DNA of 15,682 bases from positions 1 through 15,682 of the forward strand of contig DATLQD010000173.1 of the NCBI GenBank assembly GCA_035535315.1, read 5' to 3'. Of the stretch, positions 12,998 through 15,682 are shown in pieces. Made by a program: the position numbers and the translations under genes. Origin of the DNA: DASQGA01 sp035535315. GTDB lineage: Bacteria; Actinomycetota; Thermoleophilia; Gaiellales; Gaiellaceae. The stretch's first letter is position 1, and every line of letters starts with the position of its first letter. Below the pieces are notes generated by a model. The model did no database searches and was not told the origin of the DNA. It saw only the letters and a list, made by a program, of their open reading frames with translations.

Positions 12998-13410
12998 TCC
13001 ACCCAGTAGTCCCAAACAAACTCAACGTCGTCGAGACCCGCCTGCGGTGCCGCGATCGTCACGAACACGGCGTCCTCCTGGCCCGCCGCGCGGAACGACC
13101 TCACGGTCTCAGGACCGACGCGCACAGCCGTCCACGGCTCGATATCGATCACCTCGCCGTCGAAGTTGCCCTGCGCCCCTCCGGAGACGAGGAAGTAAAC
13201 CTCCTCTTGCACGGTATGCCGGTGCCCCCGTGTATGCGGGTGCCCCTTGGGTGGCTTCCAGCTGCCACCGAACCGCTCAAAGGTTACGGCGAAGTTCCGC
13301 AAGCCAAGCGGTTCGCGCATGAAGCGGATCTCGAAATGATCGGGATCCATTCCCACTTCCGCCGCCTGATCCGGGACCCCGGCGACGGGGACGACGGTGT
13401 AATCGGCCAT
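12994..13410 (-). CDS. cupin domain protein
   Basis: A 138-residue single-domain cupin. Motif 1 is visible as GHPHTRGHRHTVQEEVYFLV (H57, H59, H63, H65, E69/E70), with the expected Gly of the following turn at LVSGG. Motif 2 is VGPETVRSFRAAG, in which the usual metal-binding His is not seen. Metal binding is therefore likely through motif 1 alone, or altered. Enzymatic role unknown; such proteins range from isomerases and dioxygenases to ligand sensors. AAGGGAG 6 nt before ATG 13410 supports the start. The stop (CTA on plus) shares three bases with the TAA of the cyclase gene, so the genes overlap tail-to-tail by 4 nt. Confidence 0.92.
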   Translation of the reverse strand: MADYTVVPVAGVPDQAAEVGMDPDHFEIRFMREPLGLRNFAVTFERFGGSWKPPKGHPHTRGHRHTVQEEVYFLVSGGAQGNFDGEVIDIEPWTAVRVGPETVRSFRAAGQEDAVFVTIAAPQAGLDDVEFVWDYWVD

Positions 13411-13595
13411 TTAAACTCCCTTCTAGCCGGCCGCGTCGCTGCAAACGTGGGCCAACTTCTCAGAAGGTCCTTATCACGTCAGCCTCTACGAGGGAAACTG
13501 GCTTTGGTCGACGCTCAACGGCTCGGCTGACAGCGTCGGCTGGTTTGCGCACTGACGAGTTCCGCCCACCATCCCTTGAAGCTAGCCTGCGGCTC
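13411..13595. other. divergent intergenic region
   Basis: A 185-bp gap between the cupin and PAP2 genes, which point away from each other, so it should hold both promoters. No repeat or strong hairpin was noticed. The PAP2 frame is open back to a TTG at 13545. Confidence 0.4.
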
Positions 13596-14555
13596 GTGAA
13601 CGGCTTCTCGGTAGTTGCAGCAGCCGAGCGGCTGGGCGAGCGCGACCGGCTTCGCCGCATCTTGCGCTTCGCCGGGCCGGCGGCCTACGCGGTCGTGCTC
13701 GCTGTTGTCATCTACCGCGAGGGGATCCCGCTCTCGCGTGAGCGCCTGCTCATGTGGATCCTGCTCGGGCTGCTCGCGTTTTCCCTGACGAACATCCGTG
13801 GCTGGATCCGTGGCGTCGTCCTCGAGTGGCTTCCGTTCGCGTTCGTCCTCTGGGCGTACGACCTGCTCCGAGGGCACGCCGACACTCTCCTCTTCTCTAC
13901 CCATGTTCGCCCGCAGCTCCGCGCCGACGAAATCCTGTTCGGCGGCACAGTTCCCACGGTCTGGCTCCAGGAGCGCCTCTGGCACGGTTCCTCGAGCCTG
14001 CGGTGGTACGACTACGGCGCCTGTCTCGTCTACGTCAGCTATTTCCTGGCGACCTACCTCGTGGCCGCCTTCCTCTGGTTTTTCGTCCCTGCGCTCTTTC
14101 GCCGCTTCGTGGCCATGGTCTCGCTGCTCGCCCTGATGGCATTTGCGACGTATGCGCTCTTTCCCGCCGCACCGCCCTGGCTCGCCAGCGAGGACGGACA
14201 GCTCGAGCCAACGACCCGTTCGATCGGCTCCATCTTGGGCCACATCCCGATCGGCAACTTCGACGCGCTCTTTGAGAAGGGGTCCCAGTACGCGAACCCG
14301 GTCGCCGCGGTCCCCTCGCTGCACGCGGCCTACACCCTGCTGATCACGCTCGTTCTCTGGCGCCTGGTGCCTCGGTGGAGTCGGGTGCCGCTCGCGGCGT
14401 ACCCGCTGCTGATGGCGTTCGCTCTCGTCTACACGGCCGAGCACTACCTCGTGGATGTCCTGCTCGGCTGGTTCTACACGCTGATCGCGTTCTGGGCCGT
14501 CAACCACCTGGCCGAACGGCTTGCCTGGCGCCGGTTCGTGTGGCGTAGCGACTAG
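13596..14555 (+). CDS. PAP2 / inositol phosphorylceramide synthase-like membrane phosphatase
   Basis: A 319-residue integral membrane protein with about six hydrophobic segments. Among them are FAGPAAYAVVLAVVIY, WILLGLLAFSLTNI, VVLEWLPFAFVLWAYDLL, YFLATYLVAAFLWFFVPALF and FVAMVSLLALMAFATYALF. The PAP2 catalytic motifs are present as AAVPSLHAAY (S241, H243) and YTAEHYLVDVLLGW (H283, D287), the form seen in the actinobacterial IPC-synthase/AUR1-like branch. The active-site His makes a phospho-enzyme; substrates are lipid phosphates or phosphoinositol lipids, with the active site facing the outside. A TTG at 13545 is an alternative start, but neither start has a good ribosome site; GTG 13596 is closer to where relatives begin. 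It converges on the next gene 35 nt away. Confidence 0.92.
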   Translation: MNGFSVVAAAERLGERDRLRRILRFAGPAAYAVVLAVVIYREGIPLSRERLLMWILLGLLAFSLTNIRGWIRGVVLEWLPFAFVLWAYDLLRGHADTLLFSTHVRPQLRADEILFGGTVPTVWLQERLWHGSSSLRWYDYGACLVYVSYFLATYLVAAFLWFFVPALFRRFVAMVSLLALMAFATYALFPAAPPWLASEDGQLEPTTRSIGSILGHIPIGNFDALFEKGSQYANPVAAVPSLHAAYTLLITLVLWRLVPRWSRVPLAAYPLLMAFALVYTAEHYLVDVLLGWFYTLIAFWAVNHLAERLAWRRFVWRSD

Positions 14556-14569
14556 GAACAAGAAGAAAC

Positions 14570-14584
14570 GCCGGGTGGACCGGC
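14570..14584. terminator. short hairpin between convergent membrane protein genes
   Basis: GCCGG-GTGGA-CCGGC: a 5-bp stem and 5-nt loop in the 35-nt gap between the PAP2 stop and the leftward multi-TM gene's stop. It is weak, but it is the only hairpin in the gap. Confidence 0.35.
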
Positions 14585-14590
14585 CTCTGT

Positions 14591-15445
14591 TCAGGCGTGC
14601 TCTTCGGCTTCGCGTTGCTGCTCGCGAGGCGCATGCCACTCGATCCGTCCCGCCCAGAGCAGACAAACGAGCGCCAGGAGCACGGCCGACAGGGCGAACG
14701 TGACCAGCAACGCCTCCAGGGACGGGCCCAGCTCGGGCTGGTAGAGCACCGACGGCGGCAGGAGCTTCACTGCCGGAAGCGTGACGATGCTGAGGACGAA
14801 TTGGAATACGACAGCACTGATGCTGACCGGCGGAAATTCCTTCTCGCGCCCGCCCCAGCGTGTTACCAGCTGAAACACGTCGAGATCCGGCCGCGCCACC
14901 CCCGCCCGAGCTAGGGCGGCCGAGATCGCGAGTACCGACCAGGCGATAGCGGCCACGAACGGCACGAGACCTACCGAAGCCGGACCGAGACCGTCCTGCC
15001 AGGCGCTGGCGCCCAGGCAGACGAGGCCCGCCGCGAAGCGGGCGAGACCGCCCCAATGCGGAAGCAGCAAGGCCGACGCGGCCAATTTCACCTCGGTGCG
15101 ACCGCTTGTCGCCAGCTCCGCAACGGGAAGCCGCCAGATGTTTGGCGAGATCACGTTTGCGAGCCCCGACGCCGCTTCGAGAAGGCCGAACACGCCGATG
15201 AACTGCCAGCGGGTCCACGGGGCCAGCCCGCCAAGCGCGATCGCCGTCACGATCAGCCCGATCAGGTTGAAGAACGAGAGCAGGAAGACGATGACAAGGC
15301 CTCTGAAGGCCCGGCTCGCTCCCGTCGCTTTATCGCGTTCTGGTAGTTGCGGCGTCGCCGCTCCTATCGATCTTCCGCCAATGAGCTCACTCGGGCTTTC
15401 GCGCGATCTCGTAATGGAGGAGTGAGGCAACCACCTGCTCGCCAT
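14591..15445 (-). CDS. multi-spanning membrane protein of unknown function
   Basis: A 284-residue protein with five or six hydrophobic segments, at about residues 49-73 (GLVIVFLLSFFNLIGLIVTA), 81-99, 121-147, 157-179 (VGLVPFVAAIAWSVLAISAA), 207-230 (ISAVVFQFVLSIVTLPAV) and 243-266 (LEALLVTFALSAVLLALVCL). The ends are hydrophilic: an Arg/Ser-rich N-terminus and a Glu/Gln/Arg C-terminus (REQQREAEEHA). I recognise no family or catalytic motif. ATG 15445 is the only usable in-frame start before TM1. It lacks a ribosome site and lies 59 nt inside the upstream gene, so the first 45 residues may be wrong. Confidence 0.75.
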   Translation of the reverse strand: MASRWLPHSSITRSRESPSELIGGRSIGAATPQLPERDKATGASRAFRGLVIVFLLSFFNLIGLIVTAIALGGLAPWTRWQFIGVFGLLEAASGLANVISPNIWRLPVAELATSGRTEVKLAASALLLPHWGGLARFAAGLVCLGASAWQDGLGPASVGLVPFVAAIAWSVLAISAALARAGVARPDLDVFQLVTRWGGREKEFPPVSISAVVFQFVLSIVTLPAVKLLPPSVLYQPELGPSLEALLVTFALSAVLLALVCLLWAGRIEWHAPREQQREAEEHA

Positions 15446-15677
15446 CGCTGCGCTGGTGACCGGCGAGCATGAGGAAGTTTTTGGGATCAGATGCGACGGC
15501 CTCCCACTCCTCGAGCGTCACACTGACCCTCTCGACGCAGTAGTCATCGGCGCACTCGCACAGAAACGGCACAAGGCTCTCTTCCGGGACCTGATTCTCG
15601 ACAACGTCGCGGGGACGTTCGTTCCCTAGGCGAAAGAGCTCCTGATTCCGCTCCCTCCGACTGTCGCGGGACACCAT
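15387..15677 (-). CDS. uncharacterised CxCxxxxC-family protein (copy B)
   Basis: A 96-residue soluble protein of the same family as the gene at 1280-1630. NQELFRLGNE (11-20) matches DQSLFRGVNE. FLCECADDYC (C40, C42, C47) matches FLCECASQDC, and VSVTLEEWEAV matches VSLTLDDYEEI. The C-terminal part (FLMLAGHQ...VASLLHYEIARK) contains GHQ, close to the 'PGHE' I recall in other members and absent from copy A. It is about 20 residues shorter than copy A. ATG 15677 is 5 bases from the window edge, so the ribosome site cannot be seen and a longer form is possible. It reads into the multi-TM gene downstream with a 59-nt overlap. Confidence 0.82.
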   Translation of the reverse strand: MVSRDSRRERNQELFRLGNERPRDVVENQVPEESLVPFLCECADDYCVERVSVTLEEWEAVASDPKNFLMLAGHQRSDGEQVVASLLHYEIARKPE

Positions 15678-15682
15678 TTGAA

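Noticed and set aside
13515..15218. 567-codon leftward open frame across the PAP2 and multi-TM genes
   Set aside because: It is the reverse-strand shadow of the PAP2 gene, with long runs of Glu, Arg, Gln and Pro. The PAP2 frame has recognisable catalytic motifs and membrane helices.

Overview
The window is GC-rich DNA with frequent GTG/TTG starts and short intergenic gaps. Gene families seen here include DUF1918, a class III cyclase-STAND-TPR protein, CxxC-bearing HIT proteins and many small actinobacterial orphan proteins. Together they suggest a high-GC actinobacterium, most likely of the Thermoleophilia (Gaiellales/Solirubrobacterales) type. That assignment is inference from family resemblance; no phylogenetic marker gene is present.

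Bases 1-2900 hold small genes separated by non-coding DNA: a Cys-rich treble-clef-like protein, a frameshifted zinc-ribbon gene, a small C-tail membrane protein, a protein of an uncharacterised CxCxxxxC family, a 27-residue membrane peptide and a two-TM membrane protein. Bases 2900-4700 look like a gene graveyard. They carry an apparent integrase N-terminal scrap, a short two-TM protein, the frameshifted C-terminal part of a CapA-like protein, an intact DUF1918 gene and a 'GSHANY' fragment resembling Vps62-type proteins. Bases 4700-6830 hold a 74-residue conserved orphan, an AhpD/carboxymuconolactone-decarboxylase-like peroxidase, a phage-flavoured helical protein and a secreted, C-terminally anchored protein.

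Bases 6880-8704 form a tidy divergent unit. A HIT-like gene points left, and a canonical HIT gene points right, overlapped by 4 nt by a SAM-dependent methyltransferase. Bases 8890-9770 hold a membrane-anchored extracytoplasmic protein, a truncated excisionase-type helix-turn-helix gene whose reading frame runs into that protein's start, and a tRNA-Val(CAC) gene with a plausible promoter. The tRNA is followed after only 41 nt by a 1062-residue zinc ribbon + adenylate/guanylate cyclase + STAND ATPase + helical-repeat signalling protein. Its stop codon overlaps that of a convergent cupin gene. The right end has a PAP2/inositol-phosphorylceramide-synthase-like membrane phosphatase, a multi-TM membrane protein and a second member of the CxCxxxxC family.

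I see no CRISPR array, complete mobile element or large biosynthetic cluster. The points most worth following are the two CxCxxxxC paralogues, a roughly 75-bp dispersed repeat present twice (one copy with five GGGG tracts), the tRNA-cyclase arrangement, the excisionase scar, and several near-perfect gene-end hairpins.
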